In this document: in pieces, positions 23,701-35,843 of the stretch
Position numbering within the stretch: position 1 is the stretch's first letter
Layout of the letters: every line of letters starts with the position of its first letter
DNA from: Paraspadella gotoi
Taxonomy: Eukaryota > Chaetognatha
Direction: 5' to 3'
Length of the DNA stretch: 64,000 bases
Assembly (NCBI GenBank): GCA_051294375.1
Contig: CM119263.1
Span: forward strand, 30,926,053 to 30,990,052
Program-made: the position numbers and the translations under genes
Notes under the pieces: model-generated
Seen by the model: only the letters and a program-made list of their open reading frames with translations
Database searches by the model: none
Told to the model about the DNA's origin: nothing

Positions 23701-23993
23701 GAGATGGCAGAAAGACGTGACAAGACAAGACAGGTAAGAGAAAGGAAAGGAAAGTAGAAATGAAAGGAGAAAGAAAGAAAAGAAAAAAGAAGAAGAAAAG
23801 AAAGGAAGAAATAAACCAAAGAAGAAAATAAGTTTTAGAATTTTAGATTTTAGTGAAAAAAAAATCACAATGTTTAAGATAATAAAACGATTTTTTTAAT
23901 TTAGCTAAATCAAGTTTGAACTTTTTTTGTGGCTCATCATCCCTTATTCTTTACTTTTCACACAGAAAATAAAATATATTTGAATTTCTTTCG

Positions 23994-24045
<52 letters not shown>

Positions 24046-24156
24046 TTATTTTTCTCCCTCTCTCTCTCGGTATAAGTGTCTCTGCCCCTCTTTCTCTCCC
24101 ATTCTCTCTCTCTGTCTCTACCTCTTTTCTCTATTCTGTTTCGCTCTCTCTCTCTG

Positions 24157-24189
<33 letters not shown>

Positions 24190-24773
24190 GTCTCTCTGGC
24201 TGCGTTTTCAGTGCAACAAGCGAAATGTCTAAATGTTTATTTTAACAAAAAACGTGGCTCCATGGGAGAAAATTTAATAGAGAGAGAGAGAGAGAGAGAG
24301 AGAAGGGGGAAGAGAGAGAGAGACAGAGACAGAGAGGGGGAAAAGAATTCCCCAAAGTGTGACTTATTTTAAAAAGGAAGCTTTGCTGCTGAAAGGATAG
24401 CGATAGAGTATTAAAAAAAGAGAGAGAGCGATAGAGATAGAGAAAGAGAGATAGAGAGAGAGGGAACGATAGAGAGAATTCGTTTGAATGTAATCTTACG
24501 CTTAAATGAACTTCTTATTTATCTATGAAATTTTATTATACAAAACGATAAGACTCAAGACAATATAATTATAATTACTAATATCTTTTAAATAAGTTTT
24601 ATTCCTTTTAATAAATTGTACGTATTCGAATTACATTTACCGCTTGGTCGCCTCCGGTTCGATTGATTGGTTTCCTTTTTGCTTCATTGCTTGATTTCTC
24701 GGTTGCTTGCCTGCTTGGCGCCATTTCCCGAACTTAAAGAAAAAAATTCCATTTTTCAAAATCCACTTTTCTT

Positions 24774-25447
24774 TACCTTTACCTCTCTTCTTTCTTGACT
24801 TTATTTTTTTCTTTCCTTTTTTCCTTCTTTCCTTTTTTCCTTATTTCCTATTTTCCTTCTTTGCTTTCTTCTATCTTTTCTTTCTTCCCTCTTTTCTTTT
24901 TTCCTTTCTTCTATCTTTTCTTTTTCCTTATTTCCTTTTTTCCTTCTTTACTTTCTTCTATTTTTTTCTTTCTTCCCTTTTTCCTTTTTTCCTTCTTTCC
25001 TTTTTTTCTTCTTTCCTTTTTTCCTTCTTTCCTTTTTTCTTTATTTCCTTATTTCCTTTTTTCTTTTTTGCTTTCTTCTATCTTTTCTTTCTTCCCTCTT
25101 TCCTTTTTTCTTTTTTCCTTTCTTCTATCTTTTCTTATTCCTTATTTCCTTTTTTCCTTCTTTACTTTCTTGTATCTTTTCTTTCTTCCCTTTTTCCTTT
25201 TTTCCTTTTTTCCTTCTTTCATTTTTTCCTTCTTTTCTTTCTTTTATCTTTCCTTTTTCCTGTTTCCTTTTTTCCTTCTTTCCTTTCTTCTACTATCTGT
25301 TCTTTTTTCCTTATTTCCTTTTTTTTTACTTTCTTGTATCTTTTCTTTCTTCCGTCTTTCCTTTTTTCCTTTTTTCCTTCTTTCCTTTTTTCCCTCTTTC
25401 CTTTCCTCCTTTTTCCTCCGCTTGCCTTTTTTTTCTTCTCCTTAATT
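24774..25447 (+). repeat. Polypyrimidine tract (TTTCC/TTTTTCC type)
   Basis: Nearly 700 bases are almost only T and C on the plus strand, made of TTCCTTTTTTCC-like words, followed by (TCC)n/(TTC)n at 25535-25595. Copy B repeats it at about 34600-35150. The ORFs over it are Phe/Ser/Leu runs without meaning. Confidence 0.85.
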
Positions 25448-25762
25448 TCCTTTCCTCCTTTTAATATTTTCCTCGCCGAAGATTTTATGTCCTCTTTTTC
25501 CCTTTTGTCCGACTTTTTATCGCTTTCTTTTCGCTCTTCCTCCTCCTCCTCTTCTTCTTCTTCTTCCTCCTCCTCCTCTTCTTCCTCCTCTTCTTAATTT
25601 CCTATCTCTACTTTCGCTCTTGTTTTAAGAAGGAAGAGAAACGTCAACAATTGTGGTTTGCGGAATTTATAATAGAAGTTCCTAGTTTGTTTTAAAAATT
25701 AGACGATGGAAACTTCCAACAACAACAACGACGACAACAACAACAAAAAGAGAGGAAGTTGG

Positions 25763-25815
25763 CCTTATTTTCCCCGAGCGCTCTATTTCATATTAAATTT
25801 GGAATAAAATTAACC
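25763..25815 (+). repeat. F1 left-end fragment next to the Gypsy target site
   Basis: GGCCTTATTTTCCCCGAGCG followed by CTCTATTTCATATTAAATTT matches the F1 left terminus. The Gypsy target (position about 25835) lies just downstream. Copy B has it at about 35509. Confidence 0.4.
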
Positions 25816-26326
25816 ATGCATAATATACATTGTATATCCTTTGTTTTATTTTTCCTTCGATTTTCGAAAGGCGGCGCCGCAACCGCAAGGTCGGCGACTC
25901 TACGGTGCTCGGGAAATTCCCGCCGTGCTCGAGAGTCTGCAGTGCCCGAGTTTAAAGTCGCCCGCTTTCTTCGCTTATCTTTGTCACCGACAAAATCGAA
26001 GGCAGCAGCAGCAGAGACGGAGGCAGCAGCATTAGAAGCAGCCGACGCGAAGATTCAGGAGACTGGAAAGTTTGGGAAGAAAACAGGATGTGAGGAAAAC
26101 AGACTGAAGAAAGATCGAAAGAGAGAAAGAAAGAAAGATTGAAAGAAAGAAAGATAGAAAAAAGAAAGAAAGAAAGAATGAGATGATGGGAAATAAATAT
26201 CGACCTCCAACTGATCCTAGAACAGAAGACTTAATAGCAGAGAGAGAGAAAGAGAGAGAGAGAGAAAAAGATAGAAGATAGAGAGAAAAAACGAGAGAGG
26301 AGAGAGAGAGAGAGAGAGAGGAGAGA

Positions 26327-26370
<44 letters not shown>

Positions 26371-26574
26371 ATGACGACGACCTCGCCAAACAAATAATTT
26401 AAGCGCAACAAAACCTCGATTGACTTCGGACAGATTTTGCTCTTCCGCCATTTTGCTTTTTCTGGTTTTTTGCTTTTTTTGCCTTTTGCTTATGCAGAAT
26501 ATCAAATTATTAATATTTTTATCTTTTTTACACAAATATCATGCGTTCCCTGAATCATTTAGTTACTTATCTAA

Positions 26575-26660
26575 TGAAATCGGTACCAGCAATATAAACG
26601 TTATCTATTCATTGAATAAATAAGCTATGACTTTGGACAGACCTCGATTCAGGCAAGAAT
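26575..26660 (+). repeat. Dispersed repeat F3 fragment
   Basis: It contains AATAAATAAGCTATGACTTT then GGACAGAC, shared with the copies at 58258 and 62100. Copy B repeats it at about 41458. Confidence 0.4.
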
Positions 26661-27094
26661 TTAATATTTTTTTACAATATGAAACAGTCTGCAATAAAAT
26701 TCTTGTCCTTTTTCAACCAAATTGACTTATGATTTTAGATTTTGATTATATTCATTTTCCTTACGTATGGAAGCATTTTAATATTTAACAATTAATAAGA
26801 AATGCTTAAAAAATTTATATTTTTAAAAATAAGTTAGATAAAGGTTAGTATTACAAATTTCAAAAAATTTAATGATAAATAAGTTAAAATTGGAAAAAAA
26901 ATTTAAAAATTATCATCATCATCATCATTCAATAAATTTGATAGTTTTTTAATTTTCATAAACAAATCATTAAAATTTCAAAAAGTTGTAGTAATAAGCT
27001 TCATCTAACTTTTTAAGCTTTATCAGAATCCGATAAAAAATATTAAAATTTACTAAAAAATTTTTTGGACATTATATAGTAATTGGATAATATA

Positions 27095-27175
27095 AAATAA
27101 TATTATAATAATATTATAATAATATTAATAATAATAATATTAATATAATAATAATATTATAATATAATATTTTCA
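27095..27175. repeat. AT-only (AATATTATA)n tract
   Basis: Interleaved AATATT/ATTATA words form many self-complementary stretches. Copy B has it at about 41970-42045. Confidence 0.7.
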
Positions 27176-27659
27176 CAATCTTTAATAAACACATTACCAA
27201 TATTTATACCGGACTTCAGGTAGTTTGTAACCTGTTCCGCTTGAGCCTCCACCCCTCTTTCATTTATTTACTCATGTATACATGATTTTAATAGTTTTAT
27301 TCATTCATACGTTTATTCATTCAACAATGTAATGCTGAATCCTAAACCCAATTTTTTAGCAATTTAGGACAATTATTAATGATAAAAAAATTTTGTTTGT
27401 TTACAGTTATGACGTCATCCATGTCGGAAAAAAAACATTTCTACGAAAAAATAAAAATGATGGAAAAATATTTGTACTAAGCCTAAGCTAAGGAGAAAGA
27501 ATTAAAACTGGAACAAAAAACGAAGAACAAAACGAAAATAAAATAAGAAAAAGAAAATAAAAGAACAAAAAGAAAAAAAATATGAAACGAAAATATTAAT
27601 TTTGCTGAAAAATTAATGAAACGAAGTTGAAAATGAAAAAGATAATGAAGTCTAATGAA

Positions 27660-27742
27660 AAGAACAACGACAACAACGACAACAACGACAACAACGACAA
27701 CAACGACAACAACGACAACAACGACAACAACGACAACGAAAA
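27660..27742 (+). repeat. (AACGACAAC)n tandem repeat
   Basis: About nine units of a 9-bp CAA/CGA word. The minus ORF through it is a Cys/Arg run. In copy B (about 42522-42590) it is riddled with small deletions. Confidence 0.85.
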
Positions 27743-27980
27743 AGCAAAAGGAATAAAAAATTAAAAATCGAGTTTTTTCTGCTGTAGTTAGAATAAAGTG
27801 ATGGAGTTAGTTCAACAAACCTACAGTGATGGAGACAAACTTTACCTCGAAACATCCTCCTTTCTCCATCAAATCTGTTGCGTTGACCTGCATCAAATGC
27901 TGCAGTGAACCAACTCCAATGCTGTAGCAAACGGCATCTATTGCAGAGATCCACCTGCATTGCATCAGGCAGAATCCACG

Positions 27981-28052
27981 ATGACTTCACCAATGGCCAA
28001 CGCATCCTTTTTCCTCGTTTTTTTGACGCTGATGCACCTGTTATCACCTGCA

Positions 28053-28087
<35 letters not shown>

Positions 28088-28384
28088 GCGACAAGAATCG
28101 TTATCATTGTCCGCCCCCGAGGCGTTAGCGTTGGAGTCAGCGCCGGCGGCTGCCGCGTCGGGGGCGGAGGCAGCGGCATCGTTTAAAACGTCGGTTTCCT
28201 CGTCGGCTTTGTCGTCTCCGCAGTCGGCTATGGCGGCCAGAATGTCGGCTGCGAGTGCAGTGGAGGCGGCGGCGTCAGCGGCGGCGCCGGGCGGCGCGGC
28301 GGTGACATGCAAAAACTTTGTCGGTGGAAGAAGAGATAAAGTATCAGTTGCAGACGCACTTTGATGTTGCGCCGGTTAAATCAG
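27981..28384 (+). CDS. Candidate first coding exon with signal peptide (copy A)
   Basis: The ATG at 27981 opens MTSPMANASFFLVFLTLMHL, a clear hydrophobic signal-peptide-like start. A Thr run and an Ala/Ser-rich segment follow, then a segment that reads TLSVEEEIKYQL in copies A and B. It ends at a good donor, TCAG|GTGAGA, directly before a GA tract. Copy A has one extra base near 28309 that breaks the frame; copy B (42834-43234) repairs that but has its own indels. It ends in phase 1 and would fit the exon at 30682. It could be the N terminus of the receptor at 48842-62000, which is inference. Confidence 0.4.
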
Positions 28385-28386
28385 GT

Positions 28387-28450
<64 letters not shown>

Positions 28451-28521
28451 GAGAGAGAGTGTGTAAACCTAGTAGTATATACTAAATCGATTGTGGAAAT
28501 AGGGAGGACAAAGGAAAGAAT

Positions 28522-28557
<36 letters not shown>

Positions 28558-28581
28558 GAGAAGAGAGAGAGAGAGAGAGAG

Positions 28582-28615
<34 letters not shown>

Positions 28616-28996
28616 AAAAAAATCCATTGAGATGTGCGCCAATTTTAAGGTGGAGAAAAGAAGTTGACAGGAAAATGTGATAATTCGAGGTGTGAAAAGA
28701 AAAGAGAAGAAGATGAAGATAGAGGTAGAGGATAGAGAAAAAGGATAGGTAACAGAGGGGAGAAGAGGAGGAAGAGGATAGAGGAAAAGGATAGGTAAAA
28801 GAGAGGAGAAGAGAAGATAGAGGAAGAGGAGGATAGAGGAAAAGGATAGAGGAAAAGGATAGGTAAGAGAGAGAAGAAGAGGGGATAGAGGAAGAGGATA
28901 GAGGAAAAGGACGGAAGGAAGAAGAAAAGAAGCGGTAGAGGGAGTAAGTTGAGAGACATGTTGAAAGAAAGGAAGAAGGTAAGGTACGTGACTTAC

Positions 28997-29064
28997 TCAA
29001 AGTAATAGGATCATTGATAGGAATTTGAGCGTTGTTAAGTTCAAATTTGGTCATTTTAAAACAT
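28997..29064 (-). CDS. Candidate internal exon, minus strand
   Basis: Acceptor AAAATTCAG| and donor TTGA|GTAAGT flank 68 bp that reads CFKMTKFELNNAQIPINDPI. The entering phase matches the end of the minus exon at 31862-31947. Copy B has it at about 43797-43864, and the copy C breakpoint falls inside it. I recognise no family. Confidence 0.3.
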
Positions 29065-29579
29065 CTGAATTTTGGAAAAGTGAAGAGATGAAGAGGACGT
29101 GAAATGTGGAAAAGTGAGTGAAAGAGGGAAGGTGATTTCGAGTGAGTTAAAGCGAAGAGGGAAGTCAAAGTGAAGAGGTAAGTCAAAGCGAAGAGGTAAG
29201 TCAAAGCGAAGAGATAAATCAAAGCGAAGAGGTAAGTCAAAGCGAAGAGGTAAGTCAAAGTGAAGAGGTAAGTCAAAGTGAAAAATCCGGGTGAAGTTTT
29301 TGAGGCCGCGATTCTCGACGGTTAATGGGGCGTGATGGTCGGAGAGGGACGGAGAGGGGATTTTGTGGGGAGGAATTGTGGGCGTTGTGGATATTGTGGA
29401 TAATGGATAAAAAGTGGATATAATGCGGAAGTGATTGTTGTGATTGTTAAGGATGAAAACTCCAAGGACTTGAACTCAGAGGTTAACATCGGTTTTAAAC
29501 CTGGAAAGGACTTTATTATGTTCCTTCGCTTGGACGACAACAGTTGAAAATTTTGATAGAATTCTTGAGACACGATAAC

Positions 29580-29699
29580 GATCGATCAATCAATCAATCA
29601 ATCGATCGATCGATCAATCAATCAATTAGTCAGTCAATCGATCAATAGATCAATTAATCGATCAATCAATTAATACATCAATGAATGAATGAAAGCATA

Positions 29700-29730
<31 letters not shown>

Positions 29731-29752
29731 CAATCAGTCAATCAATCAATCA
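29580..29752 (+). repeat. (AATC)n tetranucleotide array
   Basis: GATCAATCAATC-type repeats with scattered variants. Copies B (about 44532-44697) and C (about 46926-47097) are nearly identical. Confidence 0.9.
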
Positions 29753-29904
29753 ACAGAGGGATTTATCGTTACGAACGCCTGAAAATGATTGAGGCAGATT
29801 TAGTAACCAAGGGAATTGGTCATTGAGGCAAAGGATTTTCGTTGGATTAAACTCGCTTCATGCCGGCGGCGGAAGAGGAGGAGGAGGAGGAGGAGGCGGC
29901 GGCG

Positions 29905-29929
29905 NNNNNNNNNNNNNNNNNNNNNNNNN
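29905..29929. other. 25-N gap in a GGA/GGC repeat
   Basis: Exactly 25 N. Copies B and C read straight through the same place with only a few bases more, so almost nothing is missing. Confidence 0.99.
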
Positions 29930-29989
29930 GCGGAGAGTCGGGGTCGGACAGAGAACTCTGTTGACGCTGAAATTGAGGAGGCGGGAGAG

Positions 29990-30040
<51 letters not shown>

Positions 30041-30681
30041 AGAGAGAGAGGAAGCTGGAGGTTAAAGGGTTAGAAGAAGGACACAAAGGAGGGAAGAAGC
30101 GGCAGCAGCAATAGCGGTTGCGGTGGCGGAGCTGCGGTGGCGGCGGCGGCGGCGGGAAATGAAGCCGATTTCTCCAATTGTTTATGATGCTATCGAAGAA
30201 GAGATTTTTTCGCGGAAGCGTCGATGCCGAAAATCCTTTGGTCATAAATGAGTGGAAGGAAAAAGGGATTTGAGTGAGGGAAGAGGAGGAAAAGGGATTT
30301 GGAGTAATAGGAAAAAGGGGATTTGGGGGAAAAGGATGAAACAAGGATTTTGGGGAAGAGGAGGAAAGAGATTTGGGGGAAGAAAAAGGGGATTTGGGGA
30401 GGAGAGAGGAGGAAAAGGGATTTGGGGGAAGAGGAAAGGCATTTGGGGGAAGAGGAGAAAAGGGGATTTGGGGAAGAGGAGGAAAATGGATTTGGGAGAA
30501 GAGGAATTATTAATTTAATTAAAGGGAAGAAATTTTAGGAAAAAAGAATATACGCAGATAAACATATATATATATATATATATGTAACTTATATAAATAC
30601 TTAGAAAAAGAAAGGCAGCAGCTTTAGAGTAAGTTCAAAAGCGAATCATCGAGAAACGATACTTACCTTTCCCGATTTCAG

Positions 30682-30880
30682 ATCCTCTCGATCTTCCTTC
30701 ACGCCACCAGCGCCAATCTTTTCTTCACGGAACCAATCACAAAAACCGAGGACCAACGCACACATCAAACACCTGGCCAACACCACGTGGAAACAACACT
30801 GGAGCGATGGGAAAAAACCAATTCTACCTCAACAACGAAAACAACAACGACGATCGAGATCAGAATCATTACTTACCCGT
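30682..30880 (+). CDS. Candidate exon, strand ambiguous, copy A
   Basis: After the acceptor CCCGATTTCAG| the plus frame is open for about 90 codons in the consensus of copies A and C and becomes Arg/Ser-rich; it accepts phase 1, as left by the exon at 27981-28384. The minus strand is also plausible: two perfect GTAAGT donors (near 30667 and 30872) and a frame containing VFVDWFREEKIGAGGVKED. Copy differences of one base switch frames, so the choice needs transcripts. Copy C equivalent: about 48028-48230. Confidence 0.25.
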
Positions 30881-31231
30881 CGATCACGTTATCGATCACG
30901 TGATTCTTCACGAAAATCGACGCTTTTTTTAATCACGTTAGTTTTTTGAAAAGTTTGAAGGAACATTTTATTTTTTCTTTTTTTGTTTTTTATAAATATT
31001 GACATTTTTTAAAAGATGAAATGAAATTATTTCATGGCAGGGGGGGGTTACGTAAAGTAATGAGAAGATTTAGGGGAAATTAATAATTTATTTATTTACC
31101 CGATTCTTACATTTTGCGTTTTAAAAATATCTTATTTATATTTCTGTATCGATTACTCGAGAAACGATACAGTCGGTGTTTCGAGGCAAGATGGCGTCTG
31201 CAAGCAAGCAGAGGGCACCAAGCTAACCTTA

Positions 31232-31268
<37 letters not shown>

Positions 31269-31443
31269 TCTTCTCTCTCTCTCTCTTTCTCTTCTCTCTC
31301 CTTCTCTCATCTCTCTCTGTTTTTTTTTTTCTCTCTCTCTCTCTCCCTCTCTTCTCTTCTCCAAGTTTACCTTCCCCCCCTCTCTCCCTCTTCTCATTTT
31401 CTCCACCCTCGTCTCTCTCTCTCTCCTCTCTTCTCTCTCTCTC

Positions 31444-31484
<41 letters not shown>

Positions 31485-31498
31485 CCTCCCTCTTACAG

Positions 31499-31579
31499 AC
31501 CCTCCCACCTCCCACTCCCCGCTCTTGTCGGTCGCCCCACGGGAGGCGGCAATCTATCTTCCGTTGACTCCAATAACAG
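31499..31579 (+). CDS. Copy A of the receptor N-terminal exon
   Basis: Acceptor CTCTTACAG| and donor AACAG|GTAAAT bound an 81-bp piece that matches the 80-bp exon at 48842-48921. The extra G (CACGGGAGG) shifts the frame in this copy. Confidence 0.4.
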
Positions 31580-31615
31580 GTAAATAGGTTGGGCGGAAAG
31601 AGAGAGGATGAGGAT

Positions 31616-31670
<55 letters not shown>

Positions 31671-31861
31671 AGAGAGAGGAAGGAGAGGGGAGAGAAGGAG
31701 GGAGGAGAAGAGAGAGAGAGAGAGAGAGAGGAAGGAGAGGAAGAGCAGAGGATTTAGGAAAAAGAAAAAGAGAGGATATATAAGGATATAAAGTAAGAGA
31801 TTTTAATTTTAAGAATTTTTAGAGAAATACTCATTCCTTTCTCGTTCACCACGTGACTTAC

Positions 31862-31947
31862 CTTTTATCTACGATTCTCACTTTTTCTCTATTCGTCTTA
31901 AGACAATAAACAGTTTTCACGCTTGAGTTAAACCGAAGTTTTCTTTT
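31862..31947 (-). CDS. Candidate internal exon, minus strand
   Basis: Acceptor TTTATTTCTCAG| and donor AAAAG|GTAAGT bound 86 bp that read FNSSVKTVYCLKTNREKVRI in one open frame. It leaves phase 2, as expected by the exon at 28997-29064. Together they suggest a minus-strand gene overlapping the plus-strand candidates. The copy C version (about 49248-49330) has indels. Confidence 0.35.
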
Positions 31948-32979
31948 CTGAGAAATAAAAGGATGACTTAACCGTCGGAGTAAAAAGGGGTCAAGGGAGA
32001 GCAGAGAAGAGAGAGAGAGAGAGAGAGAGGAGAGAAGATAGAGAGAGAGAGAGAGAGAGGAAGAGAGATGTTTTTGGGCAGGTGCGAGATTTAAGCAAAA
32101 TAAGTTTTTGAAGATGAATGGCAGAAGGGCAAAGAAGATATAGATTAAGAGCAGAAAGGTAGAAAATAAAAAATTAAGGGCAAAGAGATAAAAATATAGA
32201 GCAATAAGGTGCAAAGAGGATGAAAATTAAGGGCAAAAGGGTAAGGAAGATGAATTAAGGGCAAAAAGGGCAAAGTAAGAAAAAAATTAAGGGCAAAGAA
32301 GATTAAAATTAAGGAAAGCAAAGCGGGCTGAGAGAAAAATGAGAAGAAAAAAATAATCGAAATCGACAAAAAAGAGGAAAAAAAGAAAAGAAAATGAAAA
32401 AAAAAGAGAAAAAAAGAAAAAAAAGGAGCGCTAGAAATGTGAAGATGAAAAACGAAGATAGAACGAAACGCTTCCTGAAAAAAAGAGCAAAAATGGAAAA
32501 GTGAATAAAAAAAGTAGAAAAAGGGAAAACATAGAAATATGTGAATGAAAAAATGGCAAAAAAGAAAGAAAAATGAAAAAAAGAGAATAAAAAAATGGAG
32601 AAAGTATTAAAAAAAGAGAAAAGCGGGAAAAAGGGAAAAAGGGAAGAAAAAATGGAAAAAATGGAAAAAAATGAGAAAAATTGGAAATCGAGAAGAGGAA
32701 AAAGAAAAAGGAAGAAGAAAAAGAAAGAAATTGAGAATATTTTCTTTTTTTTTTCTGAATATGAATTCATTTGAATTCAAATTCGTTTAACTTTGATTTC
32801 GTTTTTCATGAGAATTTCACGAGTTTTGGATTTTTTTTATTATCTTCGTTTTCAGCCATCCGAATTCGAAGAATTTTAAATGCGTTTGTAACTTTGTTAC
32901 CCAAAGAAGTTGGAAAATTGATAGCAATAAATAAAAAATTAATGATATGATTAGTGTTAATTGTTAAGCAATTCGTTGT

Positions 32980-33315
32980 GAGTACTCGCGGAGCACTCTA
33001 GAGGACACTTTTCGGTCGTCTTGTCGGTCAGTCATATAATATAATATAATGCATATAATTTGCCTATAGTTAGTTGCTCATTGTTAAACAGAAAAAAACC
33101 TTAAATCTAAGGGACTTGCTAGCGCCGCCTTCAGGAATCCTTTAAAACTATAAGGTAAATAAAAGACGAAATTTTGATGCAGTGCATGTCTAAATACACG
33201 GGGAAAAAAGTTTTTAGTTCATGTCAATCACGTCATGTCATTCATTATACATATTATATGATCAAGGCGAAAATACACGTGAAAAATAAAGTCACTGCCG
33301 GCGCAACGCATTCCT
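32980..33315 (+). repeat. Foldback repeat family F2, copy 4
   Basis: It starts GAGTACTCGCGGAGCACTCT, carries TTTTCGGTCGTCTTGTCGGT and CTAGCGCCGCCTTCAGGAAT, and ends AAAGTCACTGCCGGCGCAAC. It is within duplicated copy A; the copy C version is at 50396. Confidence 0.65.
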
Positions 33316-33444
33316 TTTTCATTATTTTGTTTGCCAGTATTCGATTCATGGACGAATCATTTTTCAAGTCAGTCGTAGAGTAAAAATGAACACAGAAAAT
33401 TTAGATGTGTAGTCGGGCATTGCATTGTTCCCCCGCCTATAAGC

Positions 33445-33672
33445 ATGACACCTTCAGTCGTGACCCGTTTGCTCATTGAGTAAGGACATCAGCTATACAG
33501 TAGTACCGGGTCCAATCCCAACCCTGTAACTATCGGTAAGCGTGAGGATGTCGTAAGCCGCCTCTGGGGCGTGGAAAACCCTCAAACCTGTTCCAAGCCC
33601 AGGTACCCGTTCCATGGCTGCTGAGAGGGCATAGAACGATAAAGATAGTAGTCTCAGCCCACTTATCGCCAA
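33445..33672 (+). mobile_element. tRNA-derived SINE (copy A)
   Basis: Same element as at 50860-51105, with small indels; here it ends at the break of duplicated copy A. Confidence 0.45.
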
Positions 33673-33865
33673 TCAGAGAGAGAGAGGAAGCTGGAGGTTA
33701 AAGGGTTAGAAGAAGGACACAAAGGAGGAAGAAGCGGCAGCAGCAATAGCGGCTGCGGTGGCGGAGCTGGCGGTGGCGGCGGCGGCGGCGGGAAAATGAA
33801 GCCGTTTTCTCCCAATTGTTTATGATGCGATACGAAGAAGAGATTTTTTCGCGGAAGCGTCGATG

Positions 33866-33890
33866 NNNNNNNNNNNNNNNNNNNNNNNNN
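33866..33890. other. 25-N gap, junction of copies A and B
   Basis: Before the gap the sequence equals about 30046-30225; after it, from about 33904, it equals 24121 onward. Confidence 0.99.
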
Positions 33891-33957
33891 CCCAGACGCC
33901 GCCGCTTACCTCTTTTCTCTATTCTGTTCGCATCTCCTCTCTCTCTGCTCTCTCTCT

Positions 33958-33988
<31 letters not shown>

Positions 33989-34076
33989 GGCTGCGTTTTC
34001 AGTGCAACAAGCGAAATGTCCTAAATGTTTATTTAACAAAAAACGTGGCTCCATGGAGAAATTTAAATAGATGAGA

Positions 34077-34130
<54 letters not shown>

Positions 34131-35581
34131 GAGAGAGACAGAGACAGAGAGGGGAAAAGAATTCCCCAAAGTGATGAACTTATTTTAAAAAAGAAGCTTT
34201 GCTGCTAAAGGATAGCGATAGTAAAAAAAAAACAGAGAGCGATAGAGATAGAGAAAGAGAGAATTAGAAGAGAGAAGAAGACATAGAGCTCTCGTTCTTG
34301 AAATGTAATCTTACGCTAAATTGAACTCTTATTTATCTATGAAATTTTATTATACAAAACGATAAAGACCTCAAGACAATATAATTATAATTACTAATAT
34401 CCTTTAAATAAGTTTTATTCCTTTTAATAAGTACGTATTCGAATTACATTTACCGCTTGGTCGCCTCCGGTTCGATTTGATGGTTTCCTTTTGCTTTCAT
34501 TGCTTGATTTCTCGGTCCCTTAGGCGCCATTTCCCGAACTTAAAGAAAAAAATTCCATTTTCAAAATCACTTTTCTTTACCTTTACCACTCTCTCTTTCT
34601 TGACTTTATTTTTTTCTTTCCTTCCTTATTCCTCATTTCTTCTTTGCTTTCTTCTATCTTTCCTCTTTCTTCCCTCTTTTCTTTTTCCTTTCTTCTATCT
34701 TTTCTTTTCCTTATTCCTTTTTTCCTTTTTACTTTCTTCTATTTTTTCTTTCTTCCCTTTTTCCTTTTTTCCTTCTTTACATATATATATATCTTCTTTC
34801 CTTTTTTCCTTCTTTCCTTTTTTCTATTTCCTTATTTCCTTTTTCTTTTTTGCTTTCTTCTATCTTTTCTTTCTTCCCTCTTTCCTTTTTTTTCTTTTTT
34901 CCTTTCTTCTATCTTTTCTTATTCCTTATTCCTTTTTCCTCTTACTTCTTGTATCTTTCTTCTTCCCTTTTTCCTTTTTCCTTTTTTCCTTCTTTATTTT
35001 TCCTTCTTTTCTTCTTTATCTTTCCTTTTCCTGTTTCCTTTTTTCCTTCTTCCTTTCTTCTACTATCTGTTCTTTTTCCTTATTCCTTTTTTACTTTCTG
35101 ATCTTTTCTCTTCCGTCTTTCCTTTTCCTTTTCCTTCTTTCCTTTCCCCCCCCTTTTTCCTCCGCTTGCCTTTTTTTTCTTCTCCTAATTTCCTTTCCTC
35201 CTTTTAATATTTTCCTCGCCGAAGATTTTATGTCCTCGTTTTCCCTTTTCGTCCGACTTTTTATCGCTTTCTTTTCGCTCTTCCTCCTCCTCCTCTCTTC
35301 TTCTTCTTCCTCTCCTCCTCTCATACACATACATCATATCTTAATTTCCTATCTCTCTTTCGCCTCTTTGTTTTAAAGAGGAAGAGGAAACGTCACAATT
35401 GTGGCTTTGCGGAATTTATAAAGCTCCTTCCGTTTGCTTTCAATAGACGATGGAAAACTTCCAACAACAACAACGACCGACACAACAACAAAAAGAGAGG
35501 AAGTTGCCTTTATTTTCCCCGAGCGCTTATTTCATATTAAATTTGGGAATAAAATTAAACCATGCGTAATATACATTGTAT

Positions 35582-35827
35582 TGATGCAGGATTGTTACTG
35601 CACGAGGGTTTGAACAGAGAATTGTTTACTTCAAACGATAAAATTAATAACAATAACAATTGATACTAGTCTAAACAATGAGACATATAAGGTTCAAATA
35701 CGAAAGCGGTAAATCATGTGAGAGAGAGAGAGAGAGAGAAGAACGAGAAGACGCCTGAGAGAGAGAGAGAGAGAGTCTTAAATAAGTTTGTCGATCGCAG
35801 CCAAGGTCACGTGTGGTTACTGCCACA
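35582..35827 (-). repeat. 3' LTR of the Gypsy element
   Basis: 246 bp with TG...CA ends. Contains (GA)n at about 35718-35776. Differs from its partner by substitutions and small indels. Confidence 0.8.
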
Positions 35828-35843
35828 CATCCCCCACCGAGGC

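Larger units (their letters stand above)
24121..33675. repeat. Large duplicated segment, copy A
   Basis: This stretch recurs at 33904-46175 (copy B, matching about 24121-31240 plus a retrotransposon) and at 46201-51110 (copy C, matching about 29036-33675). A fragment equal to 30046-30225 follows at 33676-33865. The copies differ mainly by single-base insertions and deletions. The junctions coincide with 25-N gaps. Confidence 0.9.

Noticed and set aside
24707-25597. 296-codon ORF of Phe/Ser/Leu
   Set aside because: Produced by the polypyrimidine tract; no varied sequence, and an overlapping frame is equally open.
29580-29752. CRISPR-like array
   Set aside because: Simple AATC repeats without spacers, in a eukaryotic context. 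No other direct-repeat block has unique spacers of constant size.
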